Source of the DNA: Clostridia bacterium
GTDB taxonomy: Bacteria; Bacillota; Clostridia; Lutisporales; Lutisporaceae
Reading direction: 5' to 3'
Length of the DNA: 59,565 nucleotides
Assembly: GCA_017994115.1 (NCBI GenBank)
Contig: JAGOLK010000002.1
Span: 13,827 to 73,391, forward strand
Shown here: positions 45,936-54,452 of the stretch, in pieces
Numbering within the stretch: position 1 is the stretch's first letter
Layout: every line of letters starts with the position of its first letter
Position numbers and translations under genes: made by a program
Notes under the pieces: generated by a model
Seen by the model: only the letters and a program-made list of their open reading frames with translations
Database searches by the model: none
What the model was told of the DNA's origin: nothing

Positions 45936-47255
45936 ATGAGTAAGACGAGTTTAAAAGTAGTCTCAATCTTAATCATAGTTTGTTCCGTACTATTCTTATC
46001 CTCGTGCTCCGCGGGGGGCTCTGAGGCTCCTGATGCCAAGCCCGCAGCGCCGGCACAAGCGCCTGCGACGGAAGCCGCAGATCAAAATACGGCGGAGTCA
46101 GAAGCTGTAAATCAGGATGCGGCAGCAGCAGAAACTGAGCAGCAAAGCACAGCAGAGGCAGAAGCTGTACCCGACAGCGGCCTGACACTGGAGAAACTTA
46201 AGGCGAAGGCGCAAGAGCATGGATACGAAGTAACACCCGTTGAGGGCTATCAGCTTACGGACAGCATAAAGCCTGAAGACGGCTTCAACCTGCACTATGT
46301 AGACGATAACACCGACGGATTTGTCCCGGTATTTGAATTCGGCAGCTCCGATGATGCATTGAAATATGCCGAGGGCGTCAACTCGGCGGGATATAATCTT
46401 TGCATCGTCAACGGCCGCTTTGTCACAATGACGGGGACACATTACGGCGTCGTGACAAACGACGCCCAGGCGGACTTCCTTGCCGGTTTGCTTGAAAGCA
46501 AAGTTATGGAAGCCCCGAAAATATCCGGCAGCCCTGTTATACCTCCGGCCAGTGATTATACCGGCGCTTGCAAACAGGCTGACACTGTCAGAAATGTGCT
46601 TAATACACTCGTCAACAGAACTGTATTGACTCACGATAAGAGCGCCGCGGAAGATAAGAACTTTTCAGCTGCGTTTATCAGCTTTAACATGCTTTCTTCG
46701 GGTAACCTGATGTTTACGGCTACTCTGAGCGAGGACGAAGCCAGCCGCGATGCTATGGCTCAGATGTGGACCTCCTTCGGCGTAACGGATATGAAGATTG
46801 AGAGAACTGCCCCGCATACTTACGAACTGACGGGAACCAGAGCGGGAATGGAAACACCGTTTCTGATCCGCTGCATGTTTGCCCCAACCTCCGGAGCCCT
46901 GCGGCTTGTAGAGATGGACGGTGACCGGGCAGTTGAGCTGTTTGAATATGTTCCGTTGGGCGGGGACACCTATGCCTTTCAGACAATTTCCGAGCGTGCC
47001 GTCGTAAAGTATCAGGGGGACCGGATCACCGACTTTACTTATTCGCTTTTAAAATCCGAGAATGCTTTATATAGCCCCGACGTAGACGGCATTTATGACA
47101 AAACCGGCCTTGACGCGGCGTGGGTAACGTCAGCCGGAGAGGACCTCTTCGAACAGCTTGTCACCTACGACGGAACGATTCTAAAAATCTACGCCGAAAG
47201 TTTCTTTACCGGCAACCGCATAACGGCGGATATAAATGTGCCTCAAAATCCTTGA
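45936..47255 (+). CDS. Lipoprotein of unknown function, 439 aa
   Basis: Starts 1 bp after the previous stop. Lipobox FLSSCSAGG, then an Ala/Glu/Gln-rich linker (about 30-80). Two similar-looking domains follow: NLHYVDDNTDGFVPVFEFGSSDDALKYAEG and a later C-terminal half containing a beta-rich LRLVEMDGDRAVELFEYV. No catalytic motif is recognised. It would be tethered outside the membrane, next to an S-layer-type protein from the same operon, suggesting a surface complex. Confidence 0.65.
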   Translation: MSKTSLKVVSILIIVCSVLFLSSCSAGGSEAPDAKPAAPAQAPATEAADQNTAESEAVNQDAAAAETEQQSTAEAEAVPDSGLTLEKLKAKAQEHGYEVTPVEGYQLTDSIKPEDGFNLHYVDDNTDGFVPVFEFGSSDDALKYAEGVNSAGYNLCIVNGRFVTMTGTHYGVVTNDAQADFLAGLLESKVMEAPKISGSPVIPPASDYTGACKQADTVRNVLNTLVNRTVLTHDKSAAEDKNFSAAFISFNMLSSGNLMFTATLSEDEASRDAMAQMWTSFGVTDMKIERTAPHTYELTGTRAGMETPFLIRCMFAPTSGALRLVEMDGDRAVELFEYVPLGGDTYAFQTISERAVVKYQGDRITDFTYSLLKSENALYSPDVDGIYDKTGLDAAWVTSAGEDLFEQLVTYDGTILKIYAESFFTGNRITADINVPQNP

Positions 47256-47316
47256 TGCATCAATAACCGAAATTACGTAAGATTTGAATATTAATAAAAT
47301 TTAAGGAGGCATCCAA

Positions 47317-48849
47317 ATCAAAAAGAAGTCACTGACATTATTATTAATACTTGCAATGGCTTCGGGTTTTACCTCCCTTTCTGTGCTGGCAGCATCCCCA
47401 CCCACAACGATTTCCGCGCCTGAAAACTTCGCTGCCGCCGATTACATGGGTAGTTCCGTCTACTGCACCCTGAGCGCGCCGGAGGACTTGCGCAAGCACA
47501 TTGTCCAAACGGATGAGGAACGGGGCTACTACATGTCGATTATGGCCCAGGTGGATTTCAAAACGGATGGAGGAAGCTGGCATTATTCGCCGGAATGGGA
47601 CAACAGGGACACCTATTCGAAATACGTGCTGTATTTTTACAACAGTCTGACCGGCGGTGACGGCGGAATATTTCTGGGCGGCGAGTATCTCGTTTTCAGA
47701 AATATGTTCCCGGAGGAATCAAACATTCCTGTCGAGTCAGGCTTTAACAGCTGGGACTGGTACAAAAGCCACTCCATGACACTGCGGGCACGCTTTGCCA
47801 TCATATTCGGAGATAACCTTGTGTTTTCCGACTGGTCGGAGGAGTATACCCTGTCAAACAGCAGTAAAATGGACTATAAAAAGATTATGAATGAAAACGC
47901 ACCCACCCTCGTGTCCTCCGGAATTGAAGCGCGGGGTCCGGACAACGTCCCTTGGGTTGTTTTACAGTTAGCGCAACATCCCGCTGCGGTGCAGAAGTTC
48001 AATGCGGCTTCATTTGATAATATGTGGACGGAAATCTGGCTTCGCAAGCTTGGCGATACCGATTTCATAAAAGTCGGCGCTGAACGGTTCCATAATGAAA
48101 GAATCAGCCTTGACATAAGCGCTTATTTTCAGGAAAACCTTGCCAGCTACGATGCACAGGCTTACGAGGTCAAGGTGCGCTACGCAATAGACGAACGGTC
48201 TTACCCTCAATCAGGCGTAACATCGGAAACCTGGCTGTACAGCCCCTTTTCCAATACGCTTTCTTATGGCATGCCCGCGTGGAGTGCGGCTTCCAGCTGG
48301 GCTACAAATGAACTGAAAAAGGCTGATGAATACGGCCTCATTCCTGGTATTCTGAAAAATACGGATTTGACAAAGCCCATTACGCGGGAAGAATTCTGCG
48401 AACTGGCGCTGGTACTGTACGAAAAAACTACGGGCAAAACTCCCGCGCCCTACGCCCCCAACCCCTTTACCGATACGACAAATCCGCAGATTCTGAAGGC
48501 TTTTGCCTTAGGCATAACAAAAGGTACATCAGCAACCACCTTTGAACCCAATAAAACCATAACCAGGCAGGAGTGCGCCACAATGCTGTTCAGGACAATC
48601 AAAGGCATCGTGCCGGAAGCCGACTATTCCATTACCGGTGTGCCTGATTTCCCGGATCAAAAGAATATCGACTCATGGGCGGTTGAAGGCACGAAATATA
48701 TGTCAAAGCTGGGTATAATAAAGGGAGATGCTAAAGGCTACTTCATGCCTAAAGCAACGACAACTGCGGAGCAGGCAACCGGCTACGGCACGGCGACAAG
48801 GGAGGCAGCAATTCTCATGAGCGTGAGGACTTATGGTGTGATGCCATGA
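47317..48849 (+). CDS. S-layer-homology domain surface protein, apparent AUC start
   Basis: About 510 residues. AAGGAGG (47303-47309) lies 7 nt before an in-frame ATC, which begins a good signal peptide (KKKSLTLLLILAMASGF, cut after SVLA). The first ATG (47356) would delete its basic end. The body is a beta-rich ectodomain of unknown role. Three C-terminal SLH repeats (from about 330) contain WATNELKKADEYGLIPG, TRQECATMLFRTIKG and WAVEGTKYMSKLGIIKGD; SLH domains bind pyruvylated wall polymers. It overlaps the next gene by 4 bp. Confidence 0.8.
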   Translation: MKKKSLTLLLILAMASGFTSLSVLAASPPTTISAPENFAAADYMGSSVYCTLSAPEDLRKHIVQTDEERGYYMSIMAQVDFKTDGGSWHYSPEWDNRDTYSKYVLYFYNSLTGGDGGIFLGGEYLVFRNMFPEESNIPVESGFNSWDWYKSHSMTLRARFAIIFGDNLVFSDWSEEYTLSNSSKMDYKKIMNENAPTLVSSGIEARGPDNVPWVVLQLAQHPAAVQKFNAASFDNMWTEIWLRKLGDTDFIKVGAERFHNERISLDISAYFQENLASYDAQAYEVKVRYAIDERSYPQSGVTSETWLYSPFSNTLSYGMPAWSAASSWATNELKKADEYGLIPGILKNTDLTKPITREEFCELALVLYEKTTGKTPAPYAPNPFTDTTNPQILKAFALGITKGTSATTFEPNKTITRQECATMLFRTIKGIVPEADYSITGVPDFPDQKNIDSWAVEGTKYMSKLGIIKGDAKGYFMPKATTTAEQATGYGTATREAAILMSVRTYGVMP

Positions 48850-49541
48850 TGAGGCACGCCTTCCGATATTTAGTCATCATTGCCGCCGCAGGGTTACTTT
48901 TCCTATGCGCATGCAGCCCTCAGGCTCAGGCCGGTGAAAACACTTCCCAGGCATCCTCAGCCTCGGCTCAGCAGGAGGAAACAAATACCGCTTCAAAGGA
49001 AGAGGCGGCAGCAACCTCCGAAGAATCCGCTGCGGAAGTTGAGTGCAACTGGGCCCTTGAAGTCAGCGATACAGTAGCGACACAGCTTAACGGCTACGAC
49101 TTTGAATGCACCCTTGCGATTATGGCAGTCAAGCTGGGCGGTAAGGATGAACTGGGAACCTACAGGGGGATTGTCACTCTCAAATATCAATATGACATGA
49201 AGCAGGGCAATGTTTCCGGCAACGCCGCAGGTGAGGGTCAGGAAATCGACGCTGTCATTGAGGTGGTACAATACGAGGAACAGGCGTACAATGAGGCAAC
49301 AGGGCAGACAGATCTGGCAGAACTTGTTCAATATGACGCCATGGCTATAGGCAGCCTGGCCTTGACCGGAAGCGGTGAAGCCACCGAATCGGTCGAAGGC
49401 GCCAGCTGGAGCACAAGTGACAAAAAGACAATCCCGGTGCCGTATAGGATGGCGGTAGACGGCGGCAAGGTAACCATTGAGCTTTATACTATTGCTCCGG
49501 GAGTCAAATTCAACGGAATGATTACAGGAACTCCAATTTGA
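48846..49541 (+). CDS. Lipoprotein of unknown function, 231 aa
   Basis: Overlaps the SLH stop (ATGATG). Lipobox LLFLCACSP, then a Ser/Glu/Ala-rich linker to about residue 65. The C-terminal domain (WALEVSDTVATQLNGYDFECTLAIMAVKLGG, YRGIVTLKYQYDM) is beta-rich and unassigned. Last gene of the four-gene operon, ended by the hairpin at 49557. Confidence 0.65.
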   Translation: MMRHAFRYLVIIAAAGLLFLCACSPQAQAGENTSQASSASAQQEETNTASKEEAAATSEESAAEVECNWALEVSDTVATQLNGYDFECTLAIMAVKLGGKDELGTYRGIVTLKYQYDMKQGNVSGNAAGEGQEIDAVIEVVQYEEQAYNEATGQTDLAELVQYDAMAIGSLALTGSGEATESVEGASWSTSDKKTIPVPYRMAVDGGKVTIELYTIAPGVKFNGMITGTPI

Positions 49542-49556
49542 GATAGTACCGATAAG

Positions 49557-49589
49557 GAAAGCCAGCCACTAATTCGTGACTGGCTTTCT
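49557..49589. terminator. Bidirectional terminator
   Basis: GAAAGCCAG plus CAC pairs with GTG plus CTGGCTTTC across a short loop, with TGTATTTAATT following on the plus strand. It ends the SLH operon and the convergent gene at 49606. Confidence 0.8.
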
Positions 49590-49605
49590 GTATTTAATTA
49601 TTAAA

Positions 49606-50364
49606 TTAATTACCGCTTTCAGCTGCTTCTTTTACACAAGCCTGATGCTTCTTGTCCACTTTGTTTGTATTGTGGGTCCTGCTGTTAAGGAAATGAACAT
49701 CTACAACTCCGCTCATCCCGTTGTTCTTTATCTTGTCAAGATTTGCACCTCTGCCGTAACCGCCGCTCCTGCTGCTTATGTACTTATCTGCGGGGGACTT
49801 GTCCACTCCTGCATGAGGCATAGCCGCCATTGATGCCGCTATCTTCCGCCCGTCAACTTCCACAATTATCGGCCTGCGTTCCCAGCTCCAGCCGCCCCAA
49901 ATCTCTTTGATCTTTTTGGAATCTTCCGCGGTCCTGGCCTCACAGTCAGCATGGTTGCCTCCGTATGTACGAACAATATCAAAGGTTTCTCCTGTCCTTA
50001 CGTCAGTTACCTTTGCCACCGTTCCTTTTTTAAAAATATTGGATGCCTCGGACCACCAATCAAGGGCCTCTACTTCAGCAGTATATGTCCATTCTGTTCC
50101 AAAAAGCGCTTTCCCTGTATCCGCGCCGACAATTCCATCAACAGTCAGATTGTTATCCTCCTGGAACTTTTTCACTGCTTCTTCAGTAACGTTTCCGAAA
50201 TAACCTGTTACTTCCTCGGTAAAATACCCTTTCTCCTTCAGCTGAGACTGAATCCTGGATACTTCTTCACCCTTGCACCCGTTTTTCAGAACATCGGCAA
50301 AGGTAACTGAGGTGGTAAAAAGTATCACAACAAGCATAAGTACCAACGATTTGACAATCTTCAA
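49606..50364 (-). CDS. Secreted peptidoglycan-binding protein
   Basis: 252 residues from a TTG at 50364, 5 nt after GGGGAGG. This start gives a clean signal peptide (MKIVKSLVLMLVVILFTTS, cut near TFA). A PG_binding_1 domain follows (GCKGEEVSRIQSQLKEKGYF, EEAVKKFQEDNNLTVDGIVG). The C-terminal 150 residues, with RTYGGNHADCEARTAEDSKK and RRPIIVEVDGRKIAASMAAMPHAG, are a domain seen in Clostridia that I cannot name. It probably acts at the wall. Confidence 0.8.
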   Translation of the reverse strand: MKIVKSLVLMLVVILFTTSVTFADVLKNGCKGEEVSRIQSQLKEKGYFTEEVTGYFGNVTEEAVKKFQEDNNLTVDGIVGADTGKALFGTEWTYTAEVEALDWWSEASNIFKKGTVAKVTDVRTGETFDIVRTYGGNHADCEARTAEDSKKIKEIWGGWSWERRPIIVEVDGRKIAASMAAMPHAGVDKSPADKYISSRSGGYGRGANLDKIKNNGMSGVVDVHFLNSRTHNTNKVDKKHQACVKEAAESGN

Positions 50365-50490
50365 TACTGCCTCCCCTTTCTGCTTACGGACCTCACTTAA
50401 CCCTTTTTGTCCCTCGCTCTTCTGAGGAATATAGCTTGTCTTTATTCTAACAACTTTTTCTTTCCAATTCAATGGTAAAAAAATACAGCG

Positions 50491-50874
50491 TTATACCATA
50501 AATGCACCTAAAGTCCCTGCCATTTCAGGTTGGGCTGATAATTCGGTCGTTTGTTTTATTGATATTTCAATAAGCAAAGCCCAAAGGAGAATAATCGATA
50601 CAAATAATCCCGAATAACTGCCTATAAGCTTCAGGCCATTCGCAAAGGTAGTCACTCCCGGGGCTATCTGCTGCTCTTCGGCTTCCAGCCTGGCCGCCTT
50701 TATTGTAAGAAAACTGGCTATAACACTTAATACTGATGCTATTATAAGAAAGGTATCCCCTCCAATCACATTTACAATAATGGAGCTTGTAAGGAGCAAT
50801 CTGCCAGCCAGCTTTGCTTCAGCCGTACCCGCCCTTTCTCTCCCCTCCTGCGGCAGTGCGCTTTCCGTATCCAT
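50491..50874 (-). CDS. Small membrane protein, unknown
   Basis: 127 residues from the ATG at 50874 behind GGGAGGAG. Two or three hydrophobic segments: LLTSSIIVNVIGGDTFLIIASVLSVIASFL and GSYSGLFVSIILLWALLIEIS. No known domain. Single gene between the wall protein and the repeat copy. Confidence 0.55.
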   Translation of the reverse strand: MDTESALPQEGRERAGTAEAKLAGRLLLTSSIIVNVIGGDTFLIIASVLSVIASFLTIKAARLEAEEQQIAPGVTTFANGLKLIGSYSGLFVSIILLWALLIEISIKQTTELSAQPEMAGTLGAFMV

Positions 50875-50954
50875 ATCCAACTCCTCCCTAGTACCATTAT
50901 ATTATTGTCCAAATTCTGTGTGCCTCTTGAATTCTCCATTCGGGCTGTTGCACA

Positions 50955-51260
50955 ATATAAGAATAATGCGGCGCATTTGAAGTTTGTAGTCATTCTACAG
51001 AGCACTAGCCTTGTATAACAGCGAGCACTTATTGGCTTTGGGCAACAGAATCGAGTGAAGATACGCAGTAAAATCCGTGGGATTTACGTGAGGTAAATCC
51101 AGCACATACCAACAGGAGGTTGGGTTTATGTGCGTCAGGATTTTACAAGTATCAAGCTCTGATTCTGTCCAAAGCTAATATCGTGCGAGTCGGTATACAA
51201 GGTTATTGCTCTGGGAGTATGACTGCAAACTTCAGCTACGTCGCATTCTTCTTCTTATAT
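50955..51260. repeat. Structured intergenic repeat, subfamily A copy 2 (full length)
   Basis: 306 bp with terminal inverted repeats: left ATATAAGAATAATGCGGCG, right the complement of ATATAAGAAGAAGAATGCGACG. The internal sequence is about 97 percent identical by eye to 6903-7179. It contains the same nested pairings, CCTTGTATA with TATACAAGG, the CAGAATC/GATTCTG arm, and two central hairpins. The right end covers the stop codon of the P-type ATPase. No transposase or open frame inside. Confidence 0.8.
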
Positions 51261-53420
51261 GTCTTTCAGGTTTAGTACTCTTATGGCATTCAATACCGCT
51301 ATCAGCGCAACACCCACATCGGCAAATACCGCTTCCCACATTGTTGCCAATCCCCCGGCACCCAGAAGCAGCACAATCAGCTTAACGCCCATTGCAAATA
51401 CAATATTTTGCAATACTATCCTCCTGGTTTTCTTTGCTATCCTTATGGCACTGACTATTTTGGACGGCTCATCCGTCATTATCACTATATCCGCTGCTTC
51501 AATTGCCGCGTCGGAGCCCAGGCCGCCCATTGCAATTCCAACATCTGCCCTGGCCAATACAGGGGCGTCGTTAATACCGTCTCCCACAAATGCAACCTTG
51601 CCCCTGGACCTCATCTCATTCTTAATCCATTCAAGCTTTTCAACCTTTTGATCCGGCAGCAGCTCCGAATACACCTCGTCCAGCCCCAGTACCGACCCTG
51701 CCTTCTCTCCTGCCGCCCTGACATCCCCGGTAAGCATTACGGTTTTTTTTATGCCTGAAGCCTTAAGGAGTCGAACGGCTCTTTCCGCATCATCCTTAAT
51801 CTCATCAGAAATTACTATATATCCTGCATAAGCTCCTTCTATTGCTATATGCACAAGGGCTCCTGCAATATCAGGGCTTTCTGCTGATATTCCTTCCAAT
51901 TGCATCATTTTTATATTCCCTGCTGCTACCCTTTTCCCGAAGACCTCTGCCCTGACCCCATGACCTGGAATCTCCTCGTAATCCGAAATTTCGCTGCCAA
52001 CTGCCTCGCTTCCGTATGCCTTAAGTATTGATAATGCAATAGGGTGGCCGGAGTAACTTTCGACATATGCTGCATATTTCAGCAGCCCTTCTTCCTTCAT
52101 TTCACCCAGCGCCTTGACTTCAGTCACTTTAAAAACTCCTTTTGTCAGTGTGCCGGTCTTGTCAAATACAATGGTATCCACCTGATTTAATGCCTCTAGG
52201 TAATTACTTCCCTTTATAAGCACTCCGTTCTTTGAAGCACCTCCAATACCTCCGAAAAATCCCAAAGGTATGGATATGACCAAAGCACAGGGACATGAAA
52301 CCACAAGAAATATCAATGCCCTGTAAATCCAGTCTGAGAAAGCTTCTCCCTGCAGCACCAAAGGCGGAACAAATGCAAGAGCTAATGCGGAAAACACCAC
52401 TGCAGGAGTGTAATACCTTGCAAACTTGGTAATGAAGTTTTCGGTGTGGGATTTTTTACTGCTTGCGTTCTGTACCATGTCAAGAATCTTGGATACCGTC
52501 GATTCTCCAAACTCCTTGCTCACTTCAACGGTAAGAACACCGCTGTTGTTTATAAAGCCTGCCAGAATCTCATCCCCGGCATTGGCCTCCCTTGGCACCG
52601 ACTCTCCGGTCAAAGCTGAAGTATCCAGCATTGATCTGCCTTCTGTTATTCTGCCGTCCAGAGGAACCCTTTCCCCCGGCTTTACAATTATATAAGCCCC
52701 CACCGGCACATCTTCCGGGGGCACCTGTATCACCCGGCCCTCAGAGACCAGGTTGGCATAATCAGGCCGTATGTCCATCAGTTCTTTTATCGACCTTCTG
52801 GAACGATCTACAGCTAAATCCTGGAACATCTCCCCTATCTGATAAAAAATCATTACCGCAACGCCTTCGGAGTATTCTCCTATTGCAAATGCTCCAATCG
52901 TCGCAAGACTCATAAGGAAGTTCTCATCAAAGACCTGCCCTCTTAAAATATTCCTTATTGATTTGATAAGTACTTCTCCTCCGACCAATACATATGCTGT
53001 CAAATACATAACCAATTCTACGCCGGCAGAAAGCTTAAGCAAAACAGCCGCAGCAAAAAATGCGGCACCAATACCGAATTGAAGCAGCTTCAGCCTTTTT
53101 ATCCCTGATTTATTTTTTTCTTCTGAATCTGCTTCCCCAGTCTTTCCGTTTGTTATCTCTTTCAGCTTTACATCCGACTCAATATTCCTTACGATTTGCT
53201 TTACTTCCTTTATTGCTGCTGCCTCATCGGCAGATTCGAATATTTCAAGCTTCAGCTTTTTTGTCACAAAATCTATGGATGAATTCCTAATCCCCTCCAG
53301 GGATTTGATGCCAAGATCCATCTTGGCAGCACAGGCTGCTCAGCCAAGACCTGTGAGCATGAATTCTTTTACAACAAATTCATCGTTTTTTTCAAAATCT
53401 GCTGCTGCTTCTCTTTTCAC
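51255..53420 (-). CDS. Zn/Cd/Pb-type P1B ATPase with predicted selenocysteine in its HMA domain
   Basis: 721 residues if the UGA at 53342-53340 (codon 27) is Sec. The GTG start is at 53420 (the upstream frame is closed). The N-terminal heavy-metal domain reads EFMLTGLG-U-AACAAKMDLGIKSLEGI, exactly a GxxCxxC HMA motif with the first Cys as Sec. The ATPase core has TGES in ALTGESVPRE, the membrane metal motif CPC in VVSCPCALVIS, the phosphorylation site DKTGTLTKG, SGHPIAL and GDGINDAPVLA, typical of CadA/ZntA. It exports soft divalent metals. It lies 32 bp after the ArsR-type regulator gene. Confidence 0.88.
53310..53327 (-). promoter_or_regulatory. Candidate bacterial SECIS element of the P-type ATPase
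   Basis: GCCAAGA and TCTTGGC form a perfect 7-bp stem with loop TGGA. The loop starts 19 nt after the UGA and has G within its first two bases, matching the geometry of SelB-dependent bSECIS hairpins. Confidence 0.75.
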
Positions 53421-53452
53421 ATTAATACCCCCGTCTCACGCTTTGTTTAATG

Positions 53453-53821
53453 CTATCTCTCCCTGATATGTACCAGTCCTTGGTCGAATATCTGTTTTAC
53501 ATGTTCATCATCCAAGGAATAATACACTACTTTGCCTTCTTTTCTGTATTTCACCAGCCTTGCCTGCTTCAGAACCCTGAGTTGGTGGGATATTGCAGAC
53601 TGATTCATGGATAACAGTGCCGCTATATCGCATACACACATCTCAGATTCAAACAGCGCGCACAGTATTTTGATTCTTGTTGTGTCGCCAAAAACCTTGA
53701 ACAACTCAGCCAGGTCATAGAGCGTCTCTTCTTCAGGCATACTGTTCCTTGCCTTTGATACGGTATCTTCATGTATTACGGAACAGCTGCAGCTTTCAAT
53801 ACTTACCTTGTTTTCTTCCAT
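53453..53821 (-). CDS. ArsR/SmtB-family metal-sensing repressor (CadC-like)
   Basis: 122 residues from the ATG behind GGAGGG. The N-terminal SCSCSVIHED and the α3 region LCALFESEMCVCDIAALL supply the cysteines used by CadC-type sensors for Cd, Pb or Zn. The winged helix is LLSMNQSAISHQLRVLKQARLVKYRKEGKVVYYSL. It is repressor of the downstream ATPase and itself: metal binding releases it from the palindrome at 53841. Confidence 0.93.
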   Translation of the reverse strand: MEENKVSIESCSCSVIHEDTVSKARNSMPEEETLYDLAELFKVFGDTTRIKILCALFESEMCVCDIAALLSMNQSAISHQLRVLKQARLVKYRKEGKVVYYSLDDEHVKQIFDQGLVHIRER

Positions 53822-53840
53822 AATGCCCTCCGTATTATTA

Positions 53841-53870
53841 TATATGAACATATGTATATATGTTCATATG
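53841..53870 (-). promoter_or_regulatory. ArsR/CadC operator
   Basis: An imperfect palindrome with arms ATATGAACATATG and ATATATGTTCATAT. The core ATATGAACA...TGTTCATAT matches SmtB/ArsR operators. It lies 20 bp before the repressor start codon, over the likely promoter. Confidence 0.82.
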
Positions 53871-53931
53871 TTTATATTCATATATTACTGATTTAATATA
53901 CAAAAGTCAACAAAAAATGAATTTGGGTGAG

Positions 53932-53983
53932 ACACGGGGACGTTTCACGTGTCCCCTGAGGGACAGGAGAAACGTCCCCGTGT
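53932..53983. repeat. GC-rich nested hairpin repeat
   Basis: ACACGGGGACGTTTC pairs perfectly with GAAACGTCCCCGTGT (15 bp), and the loop carries a second hairpin, GTCCC-CTGA-GGGAC. The core is shared with 171-198. REP-like hairpins of this ACGGGGACG type are common in intergenic DNA of several phyla and may be moved by REP-associated transposases, none of which is seen here. Confidence 0.6.
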
Positions 53984-54073
53984 ACCCAAAAAACAATTGT
54001 AACCAAAAGCGGATTACAACATAGAATATGAATAGGATGATGAACAACCTCTTCTGCAGAAGGAGGTGTAATT

Positions 54074-54441
54074 ATGGCGAGAGGTTTTAACCATGGTTTG
54101 TATGGATTGAATAAGCCCGGCTGAGAGCCGGGTTCAGCACCGGAAGATTTTTCGGGAGTATTTTACTCAAAATCAAGAAAGCAGCATCTCTCTGCCGCAG
54201 TTCCCCCGCCACCCCCGGAGCCGGGCCCCCCTGCAGCAGTTCCCCCGCCACCCCCGGAGCCGGGCCCCCCTGCAGCAGTTCCCCCGCCGCAGAATCTGGG
54301 CGGAATGTTTACGGGCTTTTGGGAAATGTGTTTGAGAATAATAACTGGTGGCTGTGGGCTGCTTTACTTTTTATCTTCTTTAATCCCGACCTGAGAAAAA
54401 AACTCATAGGAAAGTCAAAAGAGGCTGACCAGGACCCTTAG
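54074..54441 (+). pseudogene. Disrupted small gene: in-frame UGA, proline repeats and frameshift
   Basis: A strong AGGAGGTG and ATG start MARGFNHGLYGLNKPG, then UGA (54122). The same frame continues open through a Pro-rich repeat (VPPPPPEPGPPAA, 39 bp, twice plus a partial third at 54200-54292) to a UGA at 54392. The most protein-like C-terminus, FENNNWWLWAALLFIFFNPDLRKK to a TAG at 54441, lies in another frame. Thus two lesions separate start from tail. It may be a decayed relative of the small spore-type genes near 42 kb; recoding or sequence error are alternatives. Confidence 0.5.
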
Positions 54442-54452
54442 TCAGCCTCTCT
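54426..54452. terminator. Bidirectional terminator before cooS end
   Basis: AGAGGCTGAC pairs with GTCAGCCTCT around an 8-nt loop, overlapping the stop codons of the disrupted small gene and of cooS. Confidence 0.6.

Noticed and set aside
54200..54292. Proline-repeat DNA considered as a CRISPR-like array
   Set aside because: The 39-bp units are directly contiguous with no spacers and encode an in-frame peptide repeat.
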